Shown: piece after piece, positions 26,713 to 36,532 of the stretch
How positions within the stretch are numbered: position 1 is the first letter of the stretch
Layout: each line of letters opens with the position of its first letter
NCBI GenBank assembly: GCA_017941635.1
Contig: JAGAVZ010000263.1
Span: 1 to 64,000 of the forward strand
Length of the DNA: 64,000 bases
Direction of reading: 5' to 3'
From: Cellulosilyticum sp.
Lineage (GTDB): Bacteria; Bacillota; Clostridia; Lachnospirales; Cellulosilyticaceae
Translations under genes and position numbers: made by a program
The notes under the pieces: model-generated
Told to the model about the DNA's origin: nothing
The model's database searches: none
What the model saw: the letters and a program-made list of their open reading frames with translations, nothing else

Positions 26713-27924
26713 TTAGCATGTACAATATGCTTTAATAAGGGGATCAGGCAAAATGGATTGAATGAATGGACTAGCTAGGGCCATATTTTTTGCAGCCGTT
26801 AGTGATTCTGGAAGCGGTTTAAATTTTTGAGTAATTTCAGGTGGTGTGATATACAGATTAATGTCAGCTGATGGAGGAAGCTCTAAATGATTTTCGATTC
26901 CATCTAAAGCGGCCCAAATGATTAGTGTGTAGGCTAAATAGGGGTTAGCTGTAGGGTCTGGTGAACGTAGTTCGGCACGTTTATAGGGGTCAGTAGCAGC
27001 AGGAATACGAATGAGTTGCGAACGATTTTTTGTAGACCATGAGATATATCGAGGTGCTTTATTATTACCAAGGCGTTTATAGGATTCTTCTAGTGGGTTT
27101 AGAAATAAGGTCATATCGTTAATATGTTTTAAGACGCCAGCAATGGCTGATGAAAGTAAATCGTCATCTGTATTTCCTTTGACTGAAAAGTTAATATGCA
27201 TACCATTTCCTGGTGCATGTTCTAGAGGTTTAGGCCCAAAGTCAGCATGGATGCCATTACGATTAGCGATAGTTCTGACTACTGCGGTAAAGGTAATAGC
27301 ATGATCAGCAGCTTTAAGGGGATCAGAATAGCGAAAATCTATTTCATTTTGTCCAGGACCTTCTTCGTGATGTGAGCTTTCTGGATAGATACCCATTTGT
27401 TCTAAAGTCAGACAGATTTCACGACGAATATTTTCGCCTCTGTCATCTGGAGCAATATCCATATAGGTTGCTTGATCATATGGGATTTTGGTAGGATTAC
27501 CGAGTTCGTCGCGATTAAAAAGATAGAATTCCATTTCTGATCCAAAATAGAAGTGATAGCCTTTATTTTCGGCAGTAGCAATGGCTTTTTTGAGAATTTG
27601 TCTGGTATCACATTCAAAAATCGTACCATTTGGCCAAGTGATATCACAGAACATTCTTACCACACGACCATGTTCAGGACGCCATGGGAGAATCACTAAA
27701 GTAGAAGGATCTGGGTGTAAGAATAAATCAGAGTGTAAATGAATATCGAATCCCGAAATAGACCAGGCATCAATAGAAATACCATGTTCAAAGGCACGGT
27801 TTAATTCCGTAGGCATAATGGAAATATTTTTTTGTTTTCCAAAAACATCACAAAATGCTAAGCGAATAAATTTGACATCTTCTTCTTCTACAAACTGCAT
27901 AACTTCTTGTTTTGTGTAATTCAT
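26713..27924 (-). CDS. glnA: Glutamine synthetase, type I
   Basis: A 403-residue GlnA: beta-grasp N-terminus (VKFIRLAFCDVFGKQKNI) and catalytic domain with FGSEMEFYLF (metal Glu), EEGPGQNEIDFRYSDPL, NGMHINFSV (His metal/ammonia site), APRYISWS and RIPAATDPYKRAELRSPDPTANPYL. It converts glutamate, ammonia and ATP to glutamine in the cytosol. The C-terminus is about 40 residues shorter than classical GSI, ending PDPLIKAYCTC, and the adenylylation loop is not obvious. ATG 27924 is chosen for AAAGTAGG upstream. Operon with the ANTAR gene; gdhA is divergent. Confidence 0.92.
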   Translation of the reverse strand: MNYTKQEVMQFVEEEDVKFIRLAFCDVFGKQKNISIMPTELNRAFEHGISIDAWSISGFDIHLHSDLFLHPDPSTLVILPWRPEHGRVVRMFCDITWPNGTIFECDTRQILKKAIATAENKGYHFYFGSEMEFYLFNRDELGNPTKIPYDQATYMDIAPDDRGENIRREICLTLEQMGIYPESSHHEEGPGQNEIDFRYSDPLKAADHAITFTAVVRTIANRNGIHADFGPKPLEHAPGNGMHINFSVKGNTDDDLLSSAIAGVLKHINDMTLFLNPLEESYKRLGNNKAPRYISWSTKNRSQLIRIPAATDPYKRAELRSPDPTANPYLAYTLIIWAALDGIENHLELPPSADINLYITPPEITQKFKPLPESLTAAKNMALASPFIQSILPDPLIKAYCTC

Positions 27925-28012
27925 AGTGTACCTACTTTCTTTATGTATCATATAGAGTTTTTCTTATTATATAATACTGCTTACACATTTTCTATGAAAT
28001 TAAGGCTAACAA

Positions 28013-28038
28013 GTACAGGAAACCTCCTCATTATGTAC
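28013..28038 (-). promoter_or_regulatory. Small hairpin upstream of glnA
   Basis: On the minus strand GTACA and AGGA pair with TCCT and GTAC around GGTT, with a bulge. It lies in the likely glnA leader. No T-run follows, so it is not a terminator. Function unknown. Confidence 0.25.
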
Positions 28039-28156
28039 AAGAAAAAAGTAACGTAGAGATGACATGCTTTTTAGAGCTATATATTTGGTGATAAGTATAA
28101 GGTAAAATAATAACATGACTAGTTTAAATTTAAATATAAAAAATAATTAAAATATA

Positions 28157-28185
28157 TTGACAATTTATGAGGTACGATATATCAT
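28157..28185 (+). promoter_or_regulatory. gdhA promoter
   Basis: Perfect TTGACA at 28157-28162, 17-base spacer, TATCAT at 28180-28185. Expected start near 28192, immediately before the leader terminator. Confidence 0.7.
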
Positions 28186-28197
28186 AACTTATATAAA

Positions 28198-28248
28198 GGC
28201 AAAGGCGTCTTTAAGGATAATACCTTGAAGATTCTTTTGCCTTTTTTT
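28198..28248 (+). terminator. Leader terminator (attenuator) upstream of gdhA
   Basis: GGCAAAGG pairs with CTTTTGCC and an inner stem TCTTTAAGG/CCTTGAAGA closes a six-base loop ATAATA (28217-28222); TTTTTTT follows. There is no gene upstream on this strand, and the promoter directly precedes it, so it must stop gdhA transcripts early unless prevented. The six-base loop on a 9-bp stem resembles ANTAR targets, but the loop has A rather than G at position 4 and only one such hairpin is seen. Confidence 0.7.
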
Positions 28249-28357
28249 GTTGCCTTTTGTATCAATTGGAAGGTAGAGAAGGTATTTGAGAAATAGATCA
28301 AAAAGAAAAAATAATAGTTTAGTAGTAAGCTATATTGTTTTTTAGTTGGGAGGATAA

Positions 28358-29695
<1,338 letters not shown>

Positions 29696-29711
29696 AATTA
29701 AAATGATATAA

Positions 29712-29771
29712 AAACAAAGACAAAGGTGTCTTTTATGTTCTTGTACATAAAAGACGCCTTTGTCTTTGTTT
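29712..29771 (+). terminator. gdhA terminator with 27-bp stem
   Basis: Arms at 29712-29738 and 29745-29771 pair over 27 bases with a single G-U, closing a six-base loop TCTTGT. The CAAAGGTGTCTTT core resembles CAAAGGCGTCTTT in the gdhA leader. A-rich and T-rich bases lie at the foot. Confidence 0.8.
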
Positions 29772-29790
29772 ATAAGAAAAGGGAATAGTT

Positions 29791-29910
29791 ATGAAGAATA
29801 TGGAACGAATCGATTCTCTATGTTGGATGCAGAATATGGGCTTATTTTATTTGATGGAAAAACTAAAATATACAGTCATTCTAGTAGCTTCTTATTTGCC
29901 ATATGCGTGA
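29791..29910 (+). CDS. Possible 39-residue small protein
   Basis: ATG seven bases after AAGGGAA opens a 40-codon frame with a hydrophobic C-terminal half (YTVILVASYLPYA). It directly follows the gdhA terminator. No homology is recognised; it may be chance. Confidence 0.25.
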   Translation: MKNMERIDSLCWMQNMGLFYLMEKLKYTVILVASYLPYA

Positions 29911-30084
29911 GAAACATAAAAACACATATAGGCAAAGTGCACAAGAAATAAAGGGGGTGGTATATATAAAAACTTACAAAAAAGTTAAATAGAAATAAAA
30001 ATAAGTTACAAGAAAAAATTTAAGTTGATAAAATAAGCATAGGAGAAATAAGAGAGAAAAATAAATCATATAATGAATTGTTGC

Positions 30085-30170
30085 GTTAAGGGAGGGTACC
30101 TTGGTAAGAAAAAGATTTTAGTGTATGATGGTAAATAGGGGGCTACTAGATTATAAACTGGTAGCTTTTT
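30085..30170 (+). pseudogene. RBS, six-codon frame and terminator: possible emptied gene
   Basis: GGGAGGGT is followed by TTG (30101) and VRKRF then stop at 30121, then at 30142-30170 a terminator with arms GCTACTAG and CTGGTAGC (one G-U) and TTTTT. Start signals and terminator without a body suggest a gene removed by internal deletion. Confidence 0.3.
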
Positions 30171-30262
30171 GGGCATCATGAAGAAAGTTATTTTTTAGAT
30201 TCATTATTAGAAGCAGTTTGTAGTTTGATTGTGACACTTCACAGATAAGGACGGTGGAAAAG

Positions 30263-30775
30263 ATGATTTTTGAAAAAGGCGAGTATATTGTATGCAATAA
30301 TGTAGGGATATGCCTTGTAGAGGATGTAACACCTAAAGACATGGATGGGGTCATGCAAGAAAAACTGTATTATATCTTACAACCATTAGATTCGGTCGAT
30401 AGTAGGATTTATTCTGCGGTAGATAACGAAAAAATGGCAATGAGAAGAGTGATTTCTAATGAGGAAGTAGAAAATCTATTAGATGAAATGAAAGAGATAG
30501 AGATTTTATCTGTAGATAATGAGAAAAGAAGAGAAGAAATCTACAAAGAAACATTGCATAAATGTGAATGTATCGGTTGGGCACAACTTATTAAGACCAT
30601 TTATTGTAGAAAAAAGGAAAAGGCAAGTCAAGGTAAGAAGATTACTACAACAGATTCAAAATACCTCAAAAAAGCAGAAGACTACCTTTATCATGAACTT
30701 GCAATAAGTCTTAATTTAGAACCAATAGATATTAAAGAACGTGTACTTGGTGAGATTGGTATTGAGGAAGCATAA
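30263..30775 (+). CDS. CarD-like transcriptional regulator
   Basis: A 170-residue protein with an N-terminal CarD/TRCF RNA-polymerase-interaction Tudor-like domain (MIFEKGEYIVCNNVGICLVEDV to ILQPLDSVDSRIYSAVDN, residues 1-60) and a helical C-terminal DNA-binding domain with the CarD-type ETLHKCECIGWAQLIKTIYCRKKE and SKYLKKAEDYLYHELAISLN. CarD proteins bind the RNAP beta subunit and stabilise open promoter complexes. ATG 30263 is preferred to GTG 30254 because of AAGGA/GGTGG spacing. Confidence 0.85.
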   Translation: MIFEKGEYIVCNNVGICLVEDVTPKDMDGVMQEKLYYILQPLDSVDSRIYSAVDNEKMAMRRVISNEEVENLLDEMKEIEILSVDNEKRREEIYKETLHKCECIGWAQLIKTIYCRKKEKASQGKKITTTDSKYLKKAEDYLYHELAISLNLEPIDIKERVLGEIGIEEA

Positions 30776-30836
30776 ACATTATGAAAAGTATAGGAAATAG
30801 GTTTGCTCAGATATATGCTGAGTTAGCCATAGGAAA

Positions 30837-30877
30837 AAGATGATATTACACAATTGTGTAGTATCATCTTTTTTATT
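30837..30877 (+). terminator. Intrinsic terminator after the CarD-like gene
   Basis: AAGATGATATTACACAA and TTGTGTAGTATCATCTT pair almost perfectly with no more than a small loop, followed by TTTTTATT. Confidence 0.8.
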
Positions 30878-30908
30878 GTATAGGAAAGTTCAACTTTCCT
30901 ATACAATA
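30874..30908. repeat. Perfect 35-base inverted repeat
   Basis: Arms of 17 bases (30874-30890, 30892-30908; TATTGTATAGGAAAGTT) flank a single C. It abuts the terminator and has no T-run of its own. It may be a small repeated element or a protein-binding site; no second copy was seen in this window. Confidence 0.7.
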
Positions 30909-31013
30909 TATATGATCCTAAATATATCATGGATTAAAAATAGGCAATACAAAAATATCTATGAAAACAAATTATTATGACAAATTATTATAACAAATTG
31001 GTGAGGGGTGTAG

Positions 31014-31211
31014 AAAAAAGATTATAAGATTGTACCAAGTTCTTACCACTTAGAACCAATTAAAGGAGAGCGTGTTATAAGATTAATAAGTGATTCAAAT
31101 TATACAAAGCAAAGTGAAATTTTGTGAATGGAAATTGCTAAGTTAGGTGGAGTCAATCAAGTTATACAGTTAGTGAAAAATATAGATCAAGAGAAAGGTT
31201 CCTTAAAGTGA
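31014..31211 (+). pseudogene. Degenerate coding remnant, unknown family
   Basis: Sixty-five codons with one in-frame TGA and no start: DYKIVPSSYHLEPIKGERV, then SDSNYTKQSEIL, stop, and MEIAKLGGVNQVIQLVKNID. The composition is protein-like on both sides of the stop. A second protein-like stretch (RLEYAVFEVDNRSKGNFLFG) occurs near 31391-31448. The whole 30,906-31,495 stretch seems to be decaying coding sequence; no intact gene is seen in it. Confidence 0.4.
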
Positions 31212-31495
31212 TATAAGGAGCTTTTATTTTAAGATGTTTTATTTCTAAGTTTTGGGAGATAAAAGAGAGCGATATAAAAGAAAAATAGGGTGTCATCAAG
31301 AGGTGATTAAAAGTGATTATTTAAGATGAATATAAGATTGTTTTGGCTTAAACTGTGATGCAAAATGATTAAGATGGGATTGTAAAAGATTGGAATATGC
31401 TGTATTTGAAGTAGATAATCGTTCAAAAGGCAATTTTTTATTTGGGTGAGTTAACTATTTTCTTCTGATATCTTTTAAGTGTTGTAAATTTTTTC

Positions 31496-31524
31496 ATTAC
31501 ATAGGATAAGTAATCCTGTATAAT
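31496..31524 (+). promoter_or_regulatory. Promoter of the chemoreceptor/lipoprotein operon
   Basis: ATTACA at 31496-31501, 17-base spacer, perfect TATAAT at 31519-31524. The gene starts 78 bases on. Confidence 0.55.
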
Positions 31525-31601
31525 GTTAATTCGTGCGAAAGATTCAATAAAATGTAAAGAAAGTAAAAGATGACAAAATAAAGTAATCAAGGGAGGACAT
31601 T

Positions 31602-33413
31602 ATGAAGCAGTACAGTAAAGTCAATATTCAACATAATCTAAAATTGAAGACACTTATTTATTTCATGCTATTGGGAATAATGGTAAGTATCTTAGTGGTA
31701 ACAGGAATTATTGCGATTAATGTAACAACACTTAGGGATCAACTAAATGCTAGTTATAGTCTACAAAGAGAATATACAGATATCTTTGTTCCAATTCAAA
31801 CGGATGTTAATTCAAGTGGAATGTTATCAAGTTTATTAATTTCAAGTAGTCAAACATCATATGGCTATAAGCCAAGTGAAACAGTTTTAAATATCAGTGA
31901 TGAGTTAGTTGCAAATGCAGAAGAATTATTATATCAATACCATAATAAGCTTACAGATGAAATTAAAAAAGAAGAGTTTTCGAATATTTGTAAAAGATTT
32001 GAAAAGATGAAATCAACTTATGAGTACCTAAAGGAAAATCTAGTTGAAGTTCCTAAAGACCAAGATAAGAGTCAAATAGAAGGGCAACTGAATGCAATCC
32101 AGAGTAGAGTGGAGTCAATTGGGAGTAGATTGTTATTAGAAAACCAAAAATTTAGAACAGACTTCGAAGCATATATTATCAAGGAACTACATAAAACAAC
32201 TGCATTAGCACATGAAGGGGTATTAATTAGTAACCGTTTACCAATAATTGTTATACTGATTAACTTAGTCGCATTAACAGTTATTATTGCAATTGGTATG
32301 TGGGTAATGAAACGTTTTAGTAAACAATTAAAAAGAAGTATTACTTTAACAGATAAGATGTCAAAAGGAGACCTATCAGATTATAAAGAAAATTATAAGA
32401 ATGATGAAGTGGGACAAATGATTAATAATATTCGTCATTCACTAGATACAATTAGAGATATGATTTTCCATGTTAAAGCAGAGGCAAAAGAATTAGATGA
32501 TTCGAGTAATCAAATTAGTAGCAAAATTTCAGGTGTAGCCAATATGGAAAGTGAAATTGATTTAAGAATTGGAGAAATCCATGAATTTACTTTAAGTGTA
32601 GATGAATCTGTCGTACAGGCTGAAGATGCTATTGAAAATATCTCAGATAGAGCAGGTAGCTTATATCAAGTAGCCAAAAATGTGAGTGTATCATCTGAAG
32701 AAATTAAAGAGCGTGCCCTAAAGATTAAAGAAAAAGGTGAAAGTGCCTTAGTGAGTTCAGAAGAAATGTATACAAGTAAAAAAGCGTCTATTCAAGAAGC
32801 AATTGCACAATTAACCATCATTCAAGAAGTTACGAATATGGCGAATATGATTAAAGGCATATCTGACCAAACTACATTATTGGCATTAAATGCTTCTATA
32901 GAAGCGGCACGCGCAGGTGAGCAAGGTAAGGGATTTGCTGTTGTGGCAGATGAAGTAAGAGAATTAGCAACGAATTCACAAGAAATTGCGGATAATATTC
33001 AAAAAGTTACCTCTCAAATGGATGGGACATTTAGAAATATTGAGCATAATATTAACGAGTTATTATCATTTTATGATGAGACAGTTAAACCAAATTGTGA
33101 TTTCTTAATTGAAGTAGCAGATATTTATAGTAAAGATGCAGATTTTATCTATGACATAGCAAATAATGTACAAAGTGAAAGTAAAGTCATTACAAATGCT
33201 TCAAAAGAAATTGGTGACGTTTTTGAGGTATTAGAACATAAAATCAAAACAGTAACAGAAGATACAAGAGTAATTAAAGAAAACATTAAAGTTATGACAC
33301 AAGAAATTGATGACACAACTCACTTACTGGGACACCAACAACAGATTAGAGATTCTTTAAAAACATCTTTAAATCAATTCATATTAGAAGAGGGAGTAGC
33401 AACTTATGAGTAA
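31602..33413 (+). CDS. Transmembrane methyl-accepting chemotaxis protein
   Basis: A 603-residue chemoreceptor. Membrane spans at residues 19-39 and 213-236 enclose an extracytoplasmic, mostly helical sensor of about 170 residues. A HAMP domain (about 237-290, [21 protein letters not shown]) and the coiled-coil signalling domain follow, with the hairpin tip [39 protein letters not shown] near 418-455. RBS GGGAGG. Its stop overlaps the start of the solute-binding lipoprotein by eight bases, which suggests the lipoprotein delivers the ligand signal to this receptor. Confidence 0.93.
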   Translation: MKQYSKVNIQHNLKLKTLIYFMLLGIMVSILVVTGIIAINVTTLRDQLNASYSLQREYTDIFVPIQTDVNSSGMLSSLLISSSQTSYGYKPSETVLNISDELVANAEELLYQYHNKLTDEIKKEEFSNICKRFEKMKSTYEYLKENLVEVPKDQDKSQIEGQLNAIQSRVESIGSRLLLENQKFRTDFEAYIIKELHKTTALAHEGVLISNRLPIIVILINLVALTVIIAIGMWVMKRFSKQLKRSITLTDKMSKGDLSDYKENYKNDEVGQMINNIRHSLDTIRDMIFHVKAEAKELDDSSNQISSKISGVANMESEIDLRIGEIHEFTLSVDESVVQAEDAIENISDRAGSLYQVAKNVSVSSEEIKERALKIKEKGESALVSSEEMYTSKKASIQEAIAQLTIIQEVTNMANMIKGISDQTTLLALNASIEAARAGEQGKGFAVVADEVRELATNSQEIADNIQKVTSQMDGTFRNIEHNINELLSFYDETVKPNCDFLIEVADIYSKDADFIYDIANNVQSESKVITNASKEIGDVFEVLEHKIKTVTEDTRVIKENIKVMTQEIDDTTHLLGHQQQIRDSLKTSLNQFILEEGVATYE

Positions 33414-34827
33414 AAAGATATCGGCACTATGTGCAGGACTGATATTAACACTTTCATTATGTAGTTGTGGGACAACAGAAGTTGAACCAATTGTTACACA
33501 AGAAAATGTAGTGGAAGATAAAAAAATCACTTTTCTTACAAATTTTGGCCTTTCTCAAGGGTCTAATAGTATACCTATTTGGGAGGAAGAGTTTGAGAAA
33601 CAAACTGGATATGCAATGCAATTAGATTCTTTAAGTGGCGATGAATATTATCAGGTATTAGATTATACATTAGCTATGGGACGTGCTCATGATGTAGTTG
33701 CTATGGCAGAAGGTAAGCTGCCATCTTATGTAGTAGATAGACAGTTGTTGGATATTACAGAGATGGTCCAGTCCTCAGAGATTCTTTCTAAGATACCAGA
33801 AGAATATATGAAAGCAGCCACAGTAGATGGAAAAGTCTATGGTGTGCCAGTAGAGTTTGGTGGAGGAACCATTACATATGTACGTCAAGATATTTTAGAT
33901 GAACTTGGTATTAATGCACCAAAGAATTTTGATGAATTTATAGCCATGTTAGAAAAGATTAAAGAGGCATATCCAGAGATGATTCCATTTACAGCACCAG
34001 GGTTAGTTGGCTCAAATAATGACTACTATATGGTAGATTTTTACCATGATGCTTCACCAGAAATTATAGAAGTGGATGGTAAATGGGTAGATGGTATGTT
34101 ACAAGATAATATGAGAGCTGCTTTGGAACGCTTACGATTAGCATATTCAAAGGGGTTAATTGATCCAAATATTACAACCAATGGAACAAAAGAAGCAAGA
34201 ACAAAATTTATGGATGGAAAAGCAGCAGTATTTAACTATTGGGCAGGAAATTGGAACAGTACATTGCAAAATAATCTGACTAAAAGTTTAGGGGAACATG
34301 CTCTTGTTGGAAGAATGAATCCGATTAAAGAAGTAACATATAAGATACGACCTTCAGTAGTATTATCTATTACAAAAAATGCAAATAATCCAGAAGCTGT
34401 TTTTGAACATATATTAGAGTATATGCATGATGATGCAGAAGGCTCAAAGTTATTTCAATATGGTGTTGAAGATATTCATTATAAGATAGAGGGAAATGAA
34501 ATTGTACAACAAAAAGGGGAATATAAAATTTCCTCTGCATTGGTTACACCAGTAATGGCATTTGAGAGATTAGAGGAGTATGTTTTTAAACAAAAACCAG
34601 AAGTAGTGGCATCGCTAGAGTTATTAAAAGAGTATGGAGAGCAACAGTACAACCTTCCAAGTTCAGTAACCTATATCACTATTGAAGATGAACTCATTGA
34701 ATTAAAAACACAAACCATTTCGGATGCAATGGTTGGGAAATTGACAATAGATGAAGCATTAGAAAATTATAAAGCAAAAGCTGAAGCACTAGGAATGTCA
34801 AGGGTATTAGAAGAAATGAATGCATAA
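33406..34827 (+). CDS. Extracellular carbohydrate-type solute-binding lipoprotein
   Basis: A 473-residue family 1 (MalE-type) binding protein. Residues 1-21 are a lipoprotein signal with lipobox LCSC (Cys21 lipidated). Hallmarks include [56 protein letters not shown] and [13 protein letters not shown]. Its C-terminal 94 residues are the paralogue of the chimeric ORF at 18613. Permease genes are absent on both sides; with the overlapping chemoreceptor gene upstream it may serve sensing rather than uptake. Ligand unknown. Confidence 0.9.
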   Translation: MSKKISALCAGLILTLSLCSCGTTEVEPIVTQENVVEDKKITFLTNFGLSQGSNSIPIWEEEFEKQTGYAMQLDSLSGDEYYQVLDYTLAMGRAHDVVAMAEGKLPSYVVDRQLLDITEMVQSSEILSKIPEEYMKAATVDGKVYGVPVEFGGGTITYVRQDILDELGINAPKNFDEFIAMLEKIKEAYPEMIPFTAPGLVGSNNDYYMVDFYHDASPEIIEVDGKWVDGMLQDNMRAALERLRLAYSKGLIDPNITTNGTKEARTKFMDGKAAVFNYWAGNWNSTLQNNLTKSLGEHALVGRMNPIKEVTYKIRPSVVLSITKNANNPEAVFEHILEYMHDDAEGSKLFQYGVEDIHYKIEGNEIVQQKGEYKISSALVTPVMAFERLEEYVFKQKPEVVASLELLKEYGEQQYNLPSSVTYITIEDELIELKTQTISDAMVGKLTIDEALENYKAKAEALGMSRVLEEMNA

Positions 34828-35163
34828 GAGTAATCTAGTATATCATTTTAGTGTGGAAATTTTGGGGATAATTTCAGAACAATTATTCATAGTCTATTTA
34901 GAATAGATATAGATGCTATACAATTAAAAAATAAGAGGAATTACTTAGTTGAAGTGATTTCTCTTATTTTTTATGACAAAATAAACATATAACAATAGTG
35001 TGTCATAGTAAGTTTATAAGTATTTAATAAATTTAATTAAACGAAATAAGATGAATGCTATACTATTTATAATGATAGATACAACTAAGGGCACAGTTAA
35101 AAATATAAATGGATTGCCTATGTATAACATACGTATTACCAAGATGTAATGGGGAGGATAAAC
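34828..35163. other. Intergenic region, 336 bases
   Basis: Contains the terminator at 34932-34972 and an AT-rich promoter region with TATAAT-like bases near 35068; no coding remnant seen. Confidence 0.4.
34932..34972 (+). terminator. Intrinsic terminator after the lipoprotein gene
   Basis: AAGAGGAATTACTT pairs with AAGTGATTTCTCTT, followed by ATTTTTTA. Confidence 0.7.
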
Positions 35164-36339
35164 ATGAACCAAAAGAAATTATCACAGATACAAGAAATTT
35201 TAAATGAAATGGTACAAACATCTTATGTAGCAGGTGCCAATTGTTTAGTTTTAGAAAAGGGAAAAGAGATGGGGTATTTTGAAGCAGGATATGCTGACCT
35301 AAAAGCACAAAAGCCTTTTAAAAGAGACACAATCTGTTTATTATATTCCATGAGTAAACCAGTTACAGCAGCAGCGGCTATGCTTTTGATGGAGAAAGGA
35401 AAAATAGATTTACTGGACCCGGTAGAGAAATTTATTCCAAGCTTTAAAAATCAGATGGTGATATCCCAAAATGGGTTAGAGCCTTGTCAGAAAGCTGTAA
35501 CAATTAAAGATTTGCTTTCCATGACATCAGGCCTTTTGTATGGAAATGATGTAGATGCAGCAGGAATTGGTATGAGTGGATTATTTGAGGAAGTGAAATC
35601 ACATTTAACTACATCTAAAGAATATAGTACATATGAGATTGCGGAGCGAATAGGACAGATTCCATTGGCATTTCAGCCAGGAAGTCATTGGGCATATGGA
35701 GTCAGTGCAGATGTATTAGGCGCTATTATTGAAGTGGTAGCAGATAAGCCATTTAGTGAGTTTTTAAGTGAAAGTCTTTTTTGCCCATTAGAGATGGAGG
35801 ACACAGGTTTTTGGGTACCAGAGCTTAAGCAAGACCGATTGGCTAAAGTATATGCCTTAGAAAATGAAGAACTTGTAGAATATAATGGTAACAATCTAGG
35901 GATTTTAATTCGTATGAATCAAAAACCGCGATTTGAATCAGGTGGTGCGGGCTTAGTTTCAACTATTGATGATTATAGTCGCTTTGCAAAGATGCTACTG
36001 AATAAAGGTAGCTTTAATGGAAAGCAGATTTTAGCACCAAAGACAGTCCAATATATGACGACTTGTGAACTTCATGCAAAGCTCAATGATGATGTAGCCA
36101 CATGGGATAGCTTAAGGGGACATAGCTATGGGAATTTGATGCGTATTATGACTAATCCAAAACAAGCAATCTTTAATGGAACAAAAGGAGAATATGGCTG
36201 GGATGGTTGGCTTGGTCCTTATATGGCAAATGACCCAGTTCATGAAATCACATTTCTTATGATGCAGCAAAAAACAGATACAGGAACCACATCGTATACA
36301 CGTAAGCTGAGAAATATTGTATCGGCGTGTATAGAGTAG
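35164..36339 (+). CDS. Serine hydrolase of the beta-lactamase/esterase fold
   Basis: A 391-residue class C-like penicillin-binding fold protein. The SxxK motif is SMSK (Ser62-Lys65), the YxN-like position is WAYGVSAD near residue 180, and the C-terminal loop GEYGWDGWLG replaces KTG, as in EstB-type esterases. No signal peptide, so intracellular. The ATG at 35164 follows GGGGAGG; an ATG 15 bases upstream would include the RBS. Reaction likely ester or amide hydrolysis; beta-lactam activity is not implied. Confidence 0.87.
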   Translation: MNQKKLSQIQEILNEMVQTSYVAGANCLVLEKGKEMGYFEAGYADLKAQKPFKRDTICLLYSMSKPVTAAAAMLLMEKGKIDLLDPVEKFIPSFKNQMVISQNGLEPCQKAVTIKDLLSMTSGLLYGNDVDAAGIGMSGLFEEVKSHLTTSKEYSTYEIAERIGQIPLAFQPGSHWAYGVSADVLGAIIEVVADKPFSEFLSESLFCPLEMEDTGFWVPELKQDRLAKVYALENEELVEYNGNNLGILIRMNQKPRFESGGAGLVSTIDDYSRFAKMLLNKGSFNGKQILAPKTVQYMTTCELHAKLNDDVATWDSLRGHSYGNLMRIMTNPKQAIFNGTKGEYGWDGWLGPYMANDPVHEITFLMMQQKTDTGTTSYTRKLRNIVSACIE

Positions 36340-36366
36340 TCAGTAAATTGAAATTTGTTAAGAGAT

Positions 36367-36408
36367 GGTTTGTTATAGTCTCAGTCTATAACAAGCCATA
36401 TTTTTTTT
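36367..36408 (+). terminator. Intrinsic terminator after the serine hydrolase
   Basis: GGTTTGTTATAG and CTATAACAAGCC arms, followed by ATATTTTTTTT. Confidence 0.75.
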
Positions 36409-36532
36409 GAATTATACCAAGACATTAAAATAAGATATACTTTATGTAAAAATGGCAAATTATAGCCTCATGAGATAAATAAGAGGCATTAATGGAAAGT
36501 AGATAGATGAGAAAGAAATAGGGAGGTTTTTC

